A DNA stretch of 64,000 nt. It comes from Aricia agestis. Its lineage: Eukaryota; Arthropoda; Insecta; Lepidoptera; Lycaenidae. Position numbers and translations under genes: made by a program. The notes beneath the pieces are model-generated. The model searched no databases, was not told the DNA's origin, and was given only the letters and a program-made list of their open reading frames with translations. The DNA is taken from positions 9,466,501 to 9,530,500 of the forward strand of contig NC_056423.1 in NCBI RefSeq assembly GCF_905147365.1. The letters run 5' to 3'. Shown one piece after another: positions 53,762 through 63,224 of this stretch. Positions within the stretch are counted from its first letter, which is position 1; every line of letters begins with the position of its first letter.

Positions 53762-54019
53762 TTAAGTCCCCCATATAACGCGGTTTTTGCATCTACGATT
53801 ATTTCCGTATTAAGCGGTATTGTAAAAGTAAGTTACGTGTCATCGGGGAAGTGACGTTGTCGCGTTATTATTTAATACTTAATTATGATTCTCTCATACT
53901 CGGAAGATGGTTTTTGAAATGATGTCTTAATAGTAGTTTACACGTAACTTTGTTTACCATAGCTGGTAAACATGCTTTTTAAATTACCTTCTTATATCAA
54001 TAATATGAGCCCTAATATA

Positions 54020-54206
54020 ACCTGGCCATTTAGCCGAAACTTTTTCGTTTTCGCTTCGTTAAGGAATCGCCGATGAAAATGTATGGAATTGACATAAGCG
54101 TTCGTTAATATGACGTTGACGTTCGACTCGTTTTATGTTAATTCCATACATTTTGATCGGCGATTCTCTAACGAAGCGAAAACGAAAAAGTTTCAGCTGG
54201 CCTGAG
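54020..54206. mobile_element. Palindromic MITE, CGAAACTTTTTCGTTTTCGC arms
   Basis: GAAACTTTTTCGTTTTCGCT, TCGTTAAGGAATCGCCGATG and AAAATGTATGGAATTGACAT on the left are mirrored on the right. The outer ends are CTGGCC-TTTAGCC and AGCTGGCCTGAG. Confidence 0.82.
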
Positions 54207-54377
54207 CACTTTTGTGATACACTTTACGGAAAAACTATCACGCTAATTGATTTGTGCTTTAACATAGTAATTTTTATTTATATGTAGATGTGTTATCATC
54301 GGTCAGGTTTGGTTACTATTAAAATATTTAAAAAAACTGACTCAGGGCTAGTTATGTAAGTACTACATTATAGAATA

Positions 54378-54792
54378 CTAGATGACGCCCGCAACTCCAT
54401 TGCGCCAAAATTTGATTATCACGCGGGCACCGTACATTTTTCCGGGATAAAAGTAGCCTATGTCCTTTCCCGGGACTCAAAGTATCTCCATACCAAATTT
54501 CAGCAAAATCGGTTCAGCGGTTTGGCCGTGAAGAGGTAACAGACGGACAGACAGACAGACACACTTTCGCATTTATAATATTAGTATGGATGATGCCCGC
54601 AACTCCGTTGCGCCAAAATTTGATTATCTCGCGGGAACTTATCTTTTTTTCGTGATAGAAAGTATCCTATGTCCTTTCCCGGGGCTCAGAGTGTCTCCAT
54701 ACCAAATTTAAGAATAATCGGTTCAGCGGTTTGAGCGTGAAGAGGTGACAAACAGACAGACACACTTTTGCAATGATAATATTAGTTTGGAA
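54378..54792 (+). mobile_element. Two T1 tail repeats in tandem
   Basis: The first (to about 54592) is nearly canonical: GATGACGCCCGCAACTCCAT to TTATAATATTAGTATGGATG. The second starts GATGCCCGCAACTCCGTTGC and ends AATGATAATATTAGTTTGGA. The junction is exact, as if the second inserted at, or was copied from, the first one's tail. Confidence 0.8.
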
Positions 54793-55345
54793 TTAGTATA
54801 GATATAAAAAAATTATTAAATTAGTTATGTTTTAGGCGTTTTCATTGTAATTAAGTTCACGTTAATATTAAATAAAATAAAGTGTTATTTATAACAAGAG
54901 CAATCTAGTCGTAATATTTTTAATATTCGCATGAATTTCGGCCAAAGACATTTTGTTTTCAAAACTTTTCGTTGCTTTTTTAATTAAACTTTGAACTTCC
55001 AAATAAAAAACATGTTAACACTTTGTTCAAAAAGCAGCTATTTTTTTAGTTATCTAGAATTTTAAAAGTTATGTTAGGCAAGAAACGGCTAACTTTAGAC
55101 TAGCCTTAACTCCAGGAGTTTTCAACAAACTAGGTATAAGGTATAAACTATGTTTTATCGTCCAAACCACTAGATGTGACACAAAACTTCATACTTATTA
55201 AATGTCAAAATGTGTATGGACTTATGGAGTTTTGAGACTAATCTCGTGGTTTAGACCATAATATTATAATTCATAATACAGTGCTAAGGCTGGCACACAT
55301 TTCAGATAAACCTTATTGTAAAAGTTAACTTTAGACCTAGTGTCT
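54793..55345. other. AT-rich intergenic sequence
   Basis: No gene or named repeat was recognised. Confidence 0.4.
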
Positions 55346-55722
55346 AAGGGTGGGTTGCACCAGAGGCGTGGTTAAAGTTAAAGTTAAATTTATGGGTATA
55401 GTTAAGGCTAAATATAGCTTTAACTTTAACCTTAACTTTGACCGGAGAAATTGACAGACGACAGCTGGTCCAACAAGGTTATAAATGAACGTGGGCGGTG
55501 GCTGCTGGTAAAGGAGAACTGTCAAAAATGGCGTTTTTGTATGATGACAGCGTTAGTTCCTTTTTTCGCCACGTGCATTTAAAACCTTGTCGAGCTCTAT
55601 GGTTATGGTTAAATATGATATGGATAAATATGGCGTCCATTTTTAACTTTAACCAAAGATTTGACATTTTGCATTATAATTAAAGTTACAGTTATAGTTA
55701 AAGTTAGTAGGTGCAACCCAAC
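55346..55722. mobile_element. Palindromic MITE, family K, carrying a hAT-like insertion at its right end
   Basis: CTAAGGGTGGGTTGCACCAG at the left and GTTAGTAGGTGCAACCCAAC at the right. The core matches 17075-17480. The final bases AACCCAAC serve as the target site of the following element. Confidence 0.82.
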
Positions 55723-57124
55723 TAGGGATTGCAATCCGGCGTCATTTTCAATCCGGACCGGATTTGACCGGATTACTGTCAATCCAGCCGGATCCGGTCG
55801 GATCCGGCCGGATTGATGAAATTGAACTAAAAACCGAAAATCATCGTATTTTTGTTTTCTAATTCAAAAACAAGGCATATATGCATCACTTGTAGCTGAT
55901 TAATGCAATATTTTCAAAGCGAGATAACCACTCTTTAAAAACTGTAGAGCATGGAATAATATTTTAAATGTCGCAACCTAGTCGGCCTAGCCCTAGAAGA
56001 ATGAGCAGGTTAATTGCACCCTCCCAACCACCATACGTAGCTGTTGTCAATGGCGAGTTGATATTTAACGATATACATCCATTTGTTGCTAATCATTTAA
56101 AAGCGTCACTTAGCAAATAACTTCTAATAGAGCTGCTGCGGTTCTGTAGTACCGCTAGTTTTTGATAATTTTTGTATAGTCAATGAATATACATTTATGA
56201 CGCATTTTACACTACTAACAACATCATCTCAGTCACGTTCAAAGGAATTTGAACGAAAAGTTCCTTTATACTTCGTCGAATACATTTTTTTTAGTTGATC
56301 GACTATTACACAATAACTTTGAAGTCTTCTTAGCCGTGATAATTTTCCTTTTAAATTCAGCACACAGCAGCCTACTCCCGTGATTTTTTCACATTTCTAG
56401 AAGCAACCGTTTAGCTGGTAGAGGGGGGACACACGATTTTTTCCACTTTAAAACTTTATATTACACAAATGGATCCCTGAATCGGAAAATGATCTAAGAA
56501 TACTCGTAATATTTTTTAAAACCTATCCAACGAACACCCCACACGGTGGGGTGGACGCGAAAAAAAATCATCCCCGCTTCATGTGCATGGGAGGTACCAT
56601 AAAAAATATATTTTTAAGATTTTATATACCATTTTGTTGGAATCATTAATATGTATATTCATGCCAATTTACAGCTTTGTAGGTCCTATATATAGTCTCT
56701 GAGCAAAACCGCGGACAGACAGACGGACAGACAGACCGAAACTATAACGGTTCATTGTTCACTACAGAACCTTAAAAAAGTGAGAAAAAGCTTATCCAGG
56801 GGTAATGCATTTTACGTAAGTTATTCATGCAACAACCATATCACTTTGCCACAAATTAAAGTATATTATTATTTTTAGCAAAAATGAGACTCACTCATTT
56901 ACTTACAGGTTGATGTGTATTTCGCGGAATTTTGCTAAAATATTGATATACAAAATTTTAAGCTATGGATTTCAAGTAACGCCTGATTCTATTAACTATT
57001 GCTACAAATCGCTAACACCGGATCCGGTCTCCGTATCCGGTACATTGGGACCGGATCCGGTACCCGAAAAATGACGCCGGATCCGGAAAATTTCCGGATC
57101 CGGTTTTCCGGATTGCAATCCCTA
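55723..57124. mobile_element. Non-autonomous hAT-like element, 1.4 kb
   Basis: The terminal inverted repeats are TAGGGATTGCAATCCGG and its exact complement. The flanks are AACCCAAC (55715-55722) and TACCCAAC (57125-57132), an 8-bp target duplication with one mismatch. Multiple CCGGATCCGG subterminal repeats cluster at both ends, as in hAT elements. No transposase frame is present. A family M tail (GGACAGACAGACCGAAACTA) is nested near 56700. Confidence 0.85.
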
Positions 57125-57201
57125 TACCCAACCTAAACCTTATTTTAATTTTAATACCAATACCTATAATATTATATTATTATTTACGCGGCGTATAATT
57201 A

Positions 57202-57670
57202 GAATGGGCATTGTCCAAAAAAAATCACATGTACTTTTTATATTTTTTTTCGTTAAAATAGGGTATTTTAAGAATATAGATTAAATAATTTTGAAATTCA
57301 TTGGCTAGTTTTTTCTCAATAAATTTTTAAAGTTTCGCTCTGACGTCATCATCGGCGGCCAACTGACCTCTGCAGTATGTTTTAAATTTCCTTTCAATCT
57401 TATTTATAATGGCTGGTTCGTCCAATCCAAGTTCTTATTATGTGAAAGCTGATACGAGAAGCTTACCAAAAGTTCGAAACGTAATGTTGATCGAATTTAT
57501 TGCTAATTTAACGCCATTGAAGGTCAAACTAAGGTTAAACATATTTGTTAAAATATATAAGTAACTAATGGGTATTTTTTTCGTTTATATGCAGAAAAAC
57601 GATCACTGACCTTATTCCTCGAAATATTTTTGTAATGAGCAAAATTAAAAAAAATTGGACAATCCCCATT
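57202..57670 (+). mobile_element. 469-bp inverted-repeat element carrying a 51-codon ORF (copy 2)
   Basis: The ends are AATGGGCATTGTCCA and TGGACAATCCCCATT. Homologous throughout to 18265-18735. Confidence 0.78.
57409..57564 (+). CDS. Short ORF inside the 469-bp element (51 aa)
   Basis: It codes MAGSSNPSSYYVKADTRSLP then KVRNVMLIEFIANL and ends TAA, at the same length as in copy 1. The replacements relative to copy 1 are A/P, H/Y, V/I, Q/L, V/I, Q/K and K/I. It is probably a transposon gene remnant; expression is unknown. Confidence 0.4.
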   Translation: MAGSSNPSSYYVKADTRSLPKVRNVMLIEFIANLTPLKVKLRLNIFVKIYK

Positions 57671-58215
57671 TGTTATTCAATGTTTTTTGTCATTGCCTGT
57701 CTTGCAACTTTTTTTAATGTGGCAGACAGAGACTATGAACATAAGTTATGTTATTTAGAAATTGTTACCAAAATGATGTTTTTCAATAATTCAAGTTACC
57801 AATAAACAGTAAAAGCTGTAATTAATATTATATTATTATTTAAGCAATAAACAATTTTATTTCAAGAAGTACCGTGAATTTTTCCAAAAAGTTGCCACAG
57901 TTGTTTATAAGTCGGTGAGGCTCCAAATGGTCGTGGCCCGTGGGTTTAATAAACTTAGATAAAATTCTTATGGTGACTGTACCTACAATAAAGAATTTCT
58001 AAATATAATAATTTTTTTTTATTTCCCTGCCTGCTGGTTGATATTTAAGCCTAGCTTAATAATTAGGATAAAAATAAAAGATATTAACATTTCATTATTT
58101 CACACTTGACTCCTTTCAAAACATTCAATGAAAAAAGCCAAGTCTTAAAATTAAGAGCGGGCTGCAAAATTTTGCTGTGTTTTCTAATAAGTTTTACGAT
58201 CCGGATGACAATTGA
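57671..58215. other. AT-rich intergenic sequence
   Basis: No gene or named repeat was recognised. Confidence 0.4.
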
Positions 58216-58474
58216 CTTTTGACAAGGTTTTAAATGAACGTGGGCGGGGGCGCTGCTGGTAAAGGAGAACTGTCAAAAATTGCGTTTTGGTATGATGACA
58301 GCGTTAGTTCCTTTTTTCGCCACGTTCATTTAAAGCCTTGTCGAGCTCTATGGTTATGGTTGAATATGGCGTCCATTTCTTACTTTAACCAAAGATTTGA
58401 CATTTTGCATTGTAGTTAAAGTTATAGTTAAAGTGACAGTTAAAGCAAAAGTAAGTTGGTGTAACCCACCCTAT
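58216..58474. mobile_element. Family K MITE, left arm missing
   Basis: It starts inside the core (GACAAGGTTTTAAATGAACG) and keeps the right arm through GTAAGTTGGTGTAACCCACC. The right end is duplicated at 58848 (see the 78-bp repeat). Confidence 0.75.
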
Positions 58475-58515
58475 GACATTGTAGAATAATATATACCTAT
58501 AATAATTCAATAATT
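58438..58515 (+). repeat. 78-bp direct repeat flanking a SINE, left copy
   Basis: AGTTAAAGCAAAAGTAAGTT to ATTCAATAATT recurs exactly 410 bp downstream at 58848-58925 with one mismatch. It covers the right end of the family K MITE and its flank. Confidence 0.9.
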
Positions 58516-58847
58516 TTTTTTTTTATTAAATAAGGGGGCAAACGAGCAAACGGGTCACCTGATGGTAAGCAACTACCGTCGCCCATGGACACTCGCAACA
58601 TCAGAAGAGCTGCAAGTTCGTTGCCGGCCTTTCAAGAGGGAAATGGGGTAATAGGGGAGGGAAGGGAAGGGAATAGGGGAAGGTAGCGAGGGGAAGGGAA
58701 TAGGTTAGGTGATTGGGCCTCCGGTAAACTCACTCACTCGGCGAAACACAGCGGAAGCGCTGTTTCACGCCGGTTTTCTGTGAGAACGTGGTATTTCTCC
58801 GGTCGAGCCGGCCCATTCGTGCCGAAGCATGGCTCTCCCACGTATAT
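58516..58847 (-). mobile_element. SINE, family S, between 78-bp direct repeats
   Basis: The tail is at the left (TTTTTTATTAAATAAGGGGG) and the head at the right (GAAGCATGGCTCTCCCACGT). The purine-rich stretch GGGAAGGGAAGGGAATAGGG is long in this copy. Confidence 0.85.
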
Positions 58848-58925
58848 AGTTAAAGCAAAAGTAAGTTGGTGTAACCCACCCTATGACATTGTAGAATAAT
58901 ATATACCTATAATAATTTAATAATT
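58848..58925 (+). repeat. 78-bp direct repeat flanking a SINE, right copy
   Basis: See the left copy at 58438. The single difference is ATTCAAT versus ATTTAAT near the right end. Confidence 0.9.
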
Positions 58926-58961
58926 AATAATAAAATTGCAAGGGTGCCCCTTTTAAAAAAA

Positions 58962-59466
58962 ATCGGTCAAGCACGAGTTGGATTCACGCACGAAGGATTC
59001 CGTTCACAATTTTGCCCTTTTGCGCTCTAGGATTCCGTACCGTTGTAGAGCGCAAATAGGGAAAAATTGTGTTTTTGTATGGGAGGCCCTCCTTTATTAT
59101 TTATTTTATTTTAATTTTATTATTTAATATTGAAGTACACATATAATTGAGGATTTTGTGAGAATTACAAGTGCCATTATGTCATGTTGCCATTATGGAT
59201 TACGAGCCAAAAAGACCAAAAAAATAACGTTTGTTGTATGGGAGCCCCCCTTAAATATTAACTTTATTTTATTTAAAGTGTTGGTTGTTATAGCGGCACC
59301 AGAAATACATAATCTGTGAAAATTTCAGAAGTCTAGCTATAGCGGTTCTTGAGTTACAGCCTGGAGACAGACAGACAGACAGACAGACGGACATACAAAC
59401 GGACAGACATCCACGTCTCAGTAATAGGGTCCCGTTCTTACCCTTTGGGTACGAAACTCTAAAAAC
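58962..59466 (+). mobile_element. Family M repeat
   Basis: It starts AAAATCGGTCAAGCACGAGT and ends CCCTTTGGGTACGAAACTCTAAAAA after a CAGA array. The internal segment TTTGCGCTCTAGGATTCCGT and its inverted copy TAGAGCGCAAATAGGG form a short stem. Confidence 0.7.
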
Positions 59467-59878
59467 ATGTAAACAGTGCCATCTAGTGATGAATAGTCTC
59501 TACTACTTACAAAGCACCGCCTTCGTACAACACGGCTTTTCGTGCTTTTCCTGTGATTTTCGTTCAACAATTCTCCGACAGATGGCATTGATCAACTTTA
59601 GTTTCGTTACTTATTTTCTTACTTTTGACCTTCTTTATTATTATTATCGATAAATTACAATTTTTAACAAGAACTAATATTTGAAAGTATCGACCTTAGA
59701 TTTATCTGTTAATCAAATTATGATCTAACAACCGAAGCTTTAACTATGATTCGATCCAATTGTTTATAAAGTTCAAGATTATGAATAAAAAATCTTAATT
59801 GACCCAATAACTTTTAGATCAATTTATAATGTTACTAGATGTTCAATGTTATGTTACTATGTTATTATGTTACTAGAT

Positions 59879-60113
59879 AGCTATGTCCACACTATGCGCT
59901 TTCGTCTTCAATTTTCGTCAGTCTTCTTTCATTCAACTTTCGTTTTGGCTCATTCAATGATTGAATGCGTCAACGAACGCAACGCCAACATTATCATTTT
60001 TGTTTTTTGGATACGGTCAGAGGGCATGCGTCGCGGGCATGCCTCATGTTCGCTGTTGACTGTGCTATAACTCATGCCCTTGACGAACAGAAAAGGGCAC
60101 AGTGTGGACAAAG
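59879..60113. mobile_element. MITE, CTATGTCCACACTATGC ends
   Basis: TAGCTATGTCCACACTATGC on the left and GGGCACAGTGTGGACAAAGC on the right. It is a single, un-nested copy of the family at 4982-5334. Confidence 0.78.
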
Positions 60114-60135
60114 CTGATGATCAATTTATGATGTT

Positions 60136-60335
60136 TGTTTATCGCGCGGGAACCGTACCTGCTTACATTTTTCCGGGATAAAAAGTATCCTAAGATGTCC
60201 TTTCCCGGGACTCAAAGTATCTCAATTACTTATACCAAATTTCTGCAAAATCAGTTACGCGGTTAGGACTGGAAGAGATAACAGACATACAAATACACTT
60301 TCGCATTTATAATATTAATAAAAATAATATGGATT
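60136..60335 (+). mobile_element. T1 tail repeat
   Basis: TTTATCGCGCGGGAACCGTA, CCTTTCCCGGGACTCAAAGT and a TTCGCATTTATAATATTAAT end. Small insertions are present. Confidence 0.7.
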
Positions 60336-60766
60336 TTATGTTTTGTTTCATATTTTATTTAATTATTATCCTTAGAGCATTAACCCGTTTCAAAATATGA
60401 AATATAATAAAAATAACTTACTACAATAACCCTTAAAACCTTCCTAATTCCTAAATCAATTAGAATCACGCTAAAACGTTTATTATCGAAAAGCTTCCAT
60501 AATATCCTTATCGTAGTTCCATCAAATTACATAAAATGTTACTGCTGAGGTCAAACGGAGTTATAGCTGCCATCAGCCATGAAAATTATATTCCGTGAAT
60601 AATCAAATCTTTTATTTTAAGCAAAAAAGTTTGGTTTTATTTGTATTCGGCTGGACAAAATCCGAATTCTGCAATTCCAGGATAAATGCTAAACATAGAT
60701 TTAAGAAATGGATTGATTTTTATCTTTTGCCACATCGCGCGGTTATCAATTTTACTTTATGATATA

Positions 60767-60963
60767 TTTTTTAATGAAATAAGGGGGCAAACTAGCAAAC
60801 GGGTCACCTGATGGAAAGCAACTACCGTCGCCCATGGACACTCGGGACATCAGAAGAGCTGCAGATGCGTTGCCGGCGTTTCGAGAGGGAATACGCTCTC
60901 TTCTTGAAGGCTTGCAGGTCGTATAGGTCCGGAAATACTGCTGGTGACAGTTCGTTCCAGAGT
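60767..60963 (-). mobile_element. 3' end of a Jockey-like LINE
   Basis: The reverse complement codes L-W-N-E-L-S-P-A-V-F-P-D-L-Y-D-L fragments and ends with the CCCCCTTATTTCATTAAAAA tail. It is 5'-truncated. Confidence 0.75.
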
Positions 60964-61305
60964 TTGATTAATTCTATCTCTTATTTAAAAAGATGCCCGG
61001 CCGCACATTATCCGAAATTTCTGATACGAAACAGTTGAACGTCCGCGCTGTCTCTTACAGTTTGTACTGAGCCGAGTGAGCTCGAACTCACCGGAAGGAT
61101 ATTTCGGATAGTGTGCGGGGTGGCGCGGGCGGTCCGGCGAAATTCAACTGTTTCTGATCAGAATTCGGACAATGTGCGGCCGGGCTAAGATGGCAGAAGA
61201 TAAATACCTGAAAACGAGAAAAGTGAATGCCTGCCTGATGGTAAGCAAGCACCACATACGACTAGTGCATCGTTAAACCTTTTCTTCCCAGGAAATAAGT
61301 AGAGG
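60964..61305. other. Probable palindromic element, GCCCGGCCGCACATTATCCG ends
   Basis: GCCCGGCCGCACATTATCCG at 60993 and CGGACAATGTGCGGCCGGGC at 61165 are inverted ends enclosing about 190 bp. CGAAACAGTTGAAC pairs with the GGCGAAATTCAACTGTTTC side. It is a further MITE; the rest of the interval is unassigned. Confidence 0.65.
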
Positions 61306-61362
61306 TTTAGGGAGATCGCAGACTCGATCTTACAAAAAGTGTGCCGTCTGCGATCTCCCTTA
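61306..61362. repeat. 57-bp mini-hairpin, AGGGAGATCGCAGAC ends
   Basis: TTAGGGAGATCGCAGAC and GTCTGCGATCTCCCTTAA enclose TCGATCTTACAAAAAGTGTGCC. Related to 39265-39308. Confidence 0.75.
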
Positions 61363-61807
61363 AGGTCCATAAAACCGTTGTTCCTTAGGACGTTAACAAA
61401 GAAACAAAAAATATTTCATACGTGTTTCTGTAAACGGTGGTATTTTGTTCGATCTGCCCCTTCCAAAAATGAACTTTTTATACGAGTTTCTATGAGGCCA
61501 GGGTATTCTAGCCCATTAGGGTTATTCCCATGACTATGACTCACAAGTCACAATCAAGAAAATGATGCAAAAAATACTCGGCAAAAATATTTCATGCTCA
61601 TTGTTTGTGTGTCAAGTATTTGTGGTAATTTTATTATTAATTTTCGTAATTGTGAATTTTTACTTGTGCCAGTTTTCACAGAGACCTTGCACACGGGATT
61701 TCTTGTTACGACAGTTTTGCCATCACCAAAACGACAGAATTCGACAACTATTAAGGGTTTCTTTCTCAAAATAAGAGATTTGAAGGAAAAGCACCTTCGT
61801 TGCACAA
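61363..61807. other. Unassigned sequence with an open hydrophobic frame
   Basis: A 70-codon plus-strand frame at 61562-61774 has a hydrophobic stretch (V-I-L-L-L-I-F-V-I-V) but no partner exon, no domain and overlapping frames of similar length on both strands. It is not called a gene. Confidence 0.35.
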
Positions 61808-62280
61808 CGTAGATACATTACTGCAATGTTTTGATGGTAGAGGCAGCACCAGCATAGACAGTAAACAAAAAGTTCATAACGTGGGAGAGCCATGCTTCGG
61901 CAAGAATGGGCCGGATCGACCGGAGACATACCACGGGCTCACAGAAAACCGGCGTAAAACAGTGCTTGCGCTGTGTTTCGCCGAGTGAGTGAGTTTACCG
62001 GAGGCCCAATCCCCTTTCCTCCCCTATGCCCTTCCCTACCCTCCCCTATTACCCTATTCCTTCTTAAAAGGCCGGCAACGCACCTGCAGCTCTTCTGATG
62101 CTGCGAGTGTCCGTGGGTGACGGAAGTTGCTTTCCATAAAATAGTTTTGTTTGACGTTTGACAACGTTTCTGTCAAATATATGGCGTATGCAACATGTCG
62201 AATTTCGGACGGGTTATCTCTCTTCTCTGCTTCTTCTTACTTCTGCTCTGACCTTTGCGAAATTCCCTATCAGAAACGTA
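61808..62280 (+). mobile_element. Repeat family G split by a family S SINE
   Basis: The left part is CATTACTGCAATGTTTTGAT to CAGCATAGACAGTAAACAAA. The right part, from 62146, is GTTTGACGTTTGACAACGTT to the CTGACCTTTGCG region. The plus-strand SINE occupies 61878-62138. Confidence 0.65.
61878..62138 (+). mobile_element. SINE, family S, 3'-truncated
   Basis: ACGTGGGAGAGCCATGCTTC head, GCCCAATCCCCTTTCCTCCC pyrimidine stretch, then the LINE tail, which stops at GAAGTTGCTTTCCATA. Confidence 0.75.
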
Positions 62281-62547
62281 AATTCTTCTAGCCTTACCCT
62301 GTGACTCAAATGTCGGTATACTTTTCATCTAACTCAGGCCAGCGTTACGCGTAACAGGTAACAGACGGACACACTTTCCCATTTATAAAATAGTATATGG
62401 CGTATTACGTATTAAACAATAAGTAGTGTAAAGTGTTGTATAAGTTGTCGCGTAGTTTAGCCCAATTACCAAATGACGCGAAACGCTCTGATGTTCACTT
62501 TCTTCACAGCGTTAAATCGCACGAAAACCTCATCCATCCATCCATTT

Positions 62548-62700
62548 TCCATACTAATATTATGTCTGTCTGTTTGTCTGTTACCCCTTCATACACAAAC
62601 GGTTGAACTCATTCTGCTAGATACGGACTATGGAGATAGGAGTCCCGGGAAAGGACATAGTCCGACATATTTTATAGCGGCCGGACTGGCGACATACTAG
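62548..62700 (-). mobile_element. T1 tail repeat, partial
   Basis: CCATACTAATATTATGTCTG at the left and GGAAAGGACATAGTCCGACA near the right are reversed T1 segments. Confidence 0.6.
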
Positions 62701-62872
62701 GCGCAGGACAGACTTTTTACATGCCCATCCGACGCATAAATCATCTTACTTGTCAGACAATTAGGTGATCACTCTGGCCTAATACTTGCATGCAACATTT
62801 TTTCAGTGCGGGAACCGAAACCTTGGCATCCGAGTCAAGCTCAGCTCTAAACCACTGGACCACAGAGGTGTT
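62700..62872 (-). mobile_element. tRNA-derived SINE, family B, 3'-truncated
   Basis: The reverse complement has CCTCTGTGGTCCAGTGGTTT, AGCTTGACTCGGATGCCAAG, the internal GATCACCTAATTGTCTGACA and TCGGATGGGCATGTAAAAAG. The B box is degraded. Confidence 0.7.
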
Positions 62873-63112
62873 AGTTGTTACTAAGTTGTAGAAGTTTTCA
62901 AACTGTTATGTTAAACGCACGTTTAACTTGCTTTGCCGCTACATAACACTTTATTGCTTATTTATATTGTAATGTATTCATACTTAGAGTCAAGTTACAT
63001 GACATTACATAAGAGCGTGTTGCATGTAGTAAACCTTTGATGCTCCTGCAAGCCACCGGGTAAGGCAGATCTTTCTTGGACAAAATGAGGATAAGAAGAT
63101 GTGAAATATAGA

Positions 63113-63220
63113 CGACCCGCGCGCAATGGAGTTCCGTTGCGTCAATATTCGATTATCGCGCGGGAACTCTACATTTAGCAGGATGAAAAGTATCCCATAT
63201 AGTATATCCTTTCCCGAGAC
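63113..63220 (+). mobile_element. T1 tail repeat, interrupted by a TTAA element
   Basis: CGATTATCGCGCGGGAACTC and TATATCCTTTCCCGAGAC are present. The next element starts at the following TTAA. Confidence 0.6.
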
Positions 63221-63224
63221 TTAA

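Noticed and set aside
61562..61812. Hydrophobic open frames on both strands
   Set aside because: Three overlapping frames compete and none has a partner exon or recognisable family.
62473..62700. 75-codon plus-strand frame with a hydrophobic start
   Set aside because: Its second half is a reversed T1 tail repeat, so the frame is accidental.
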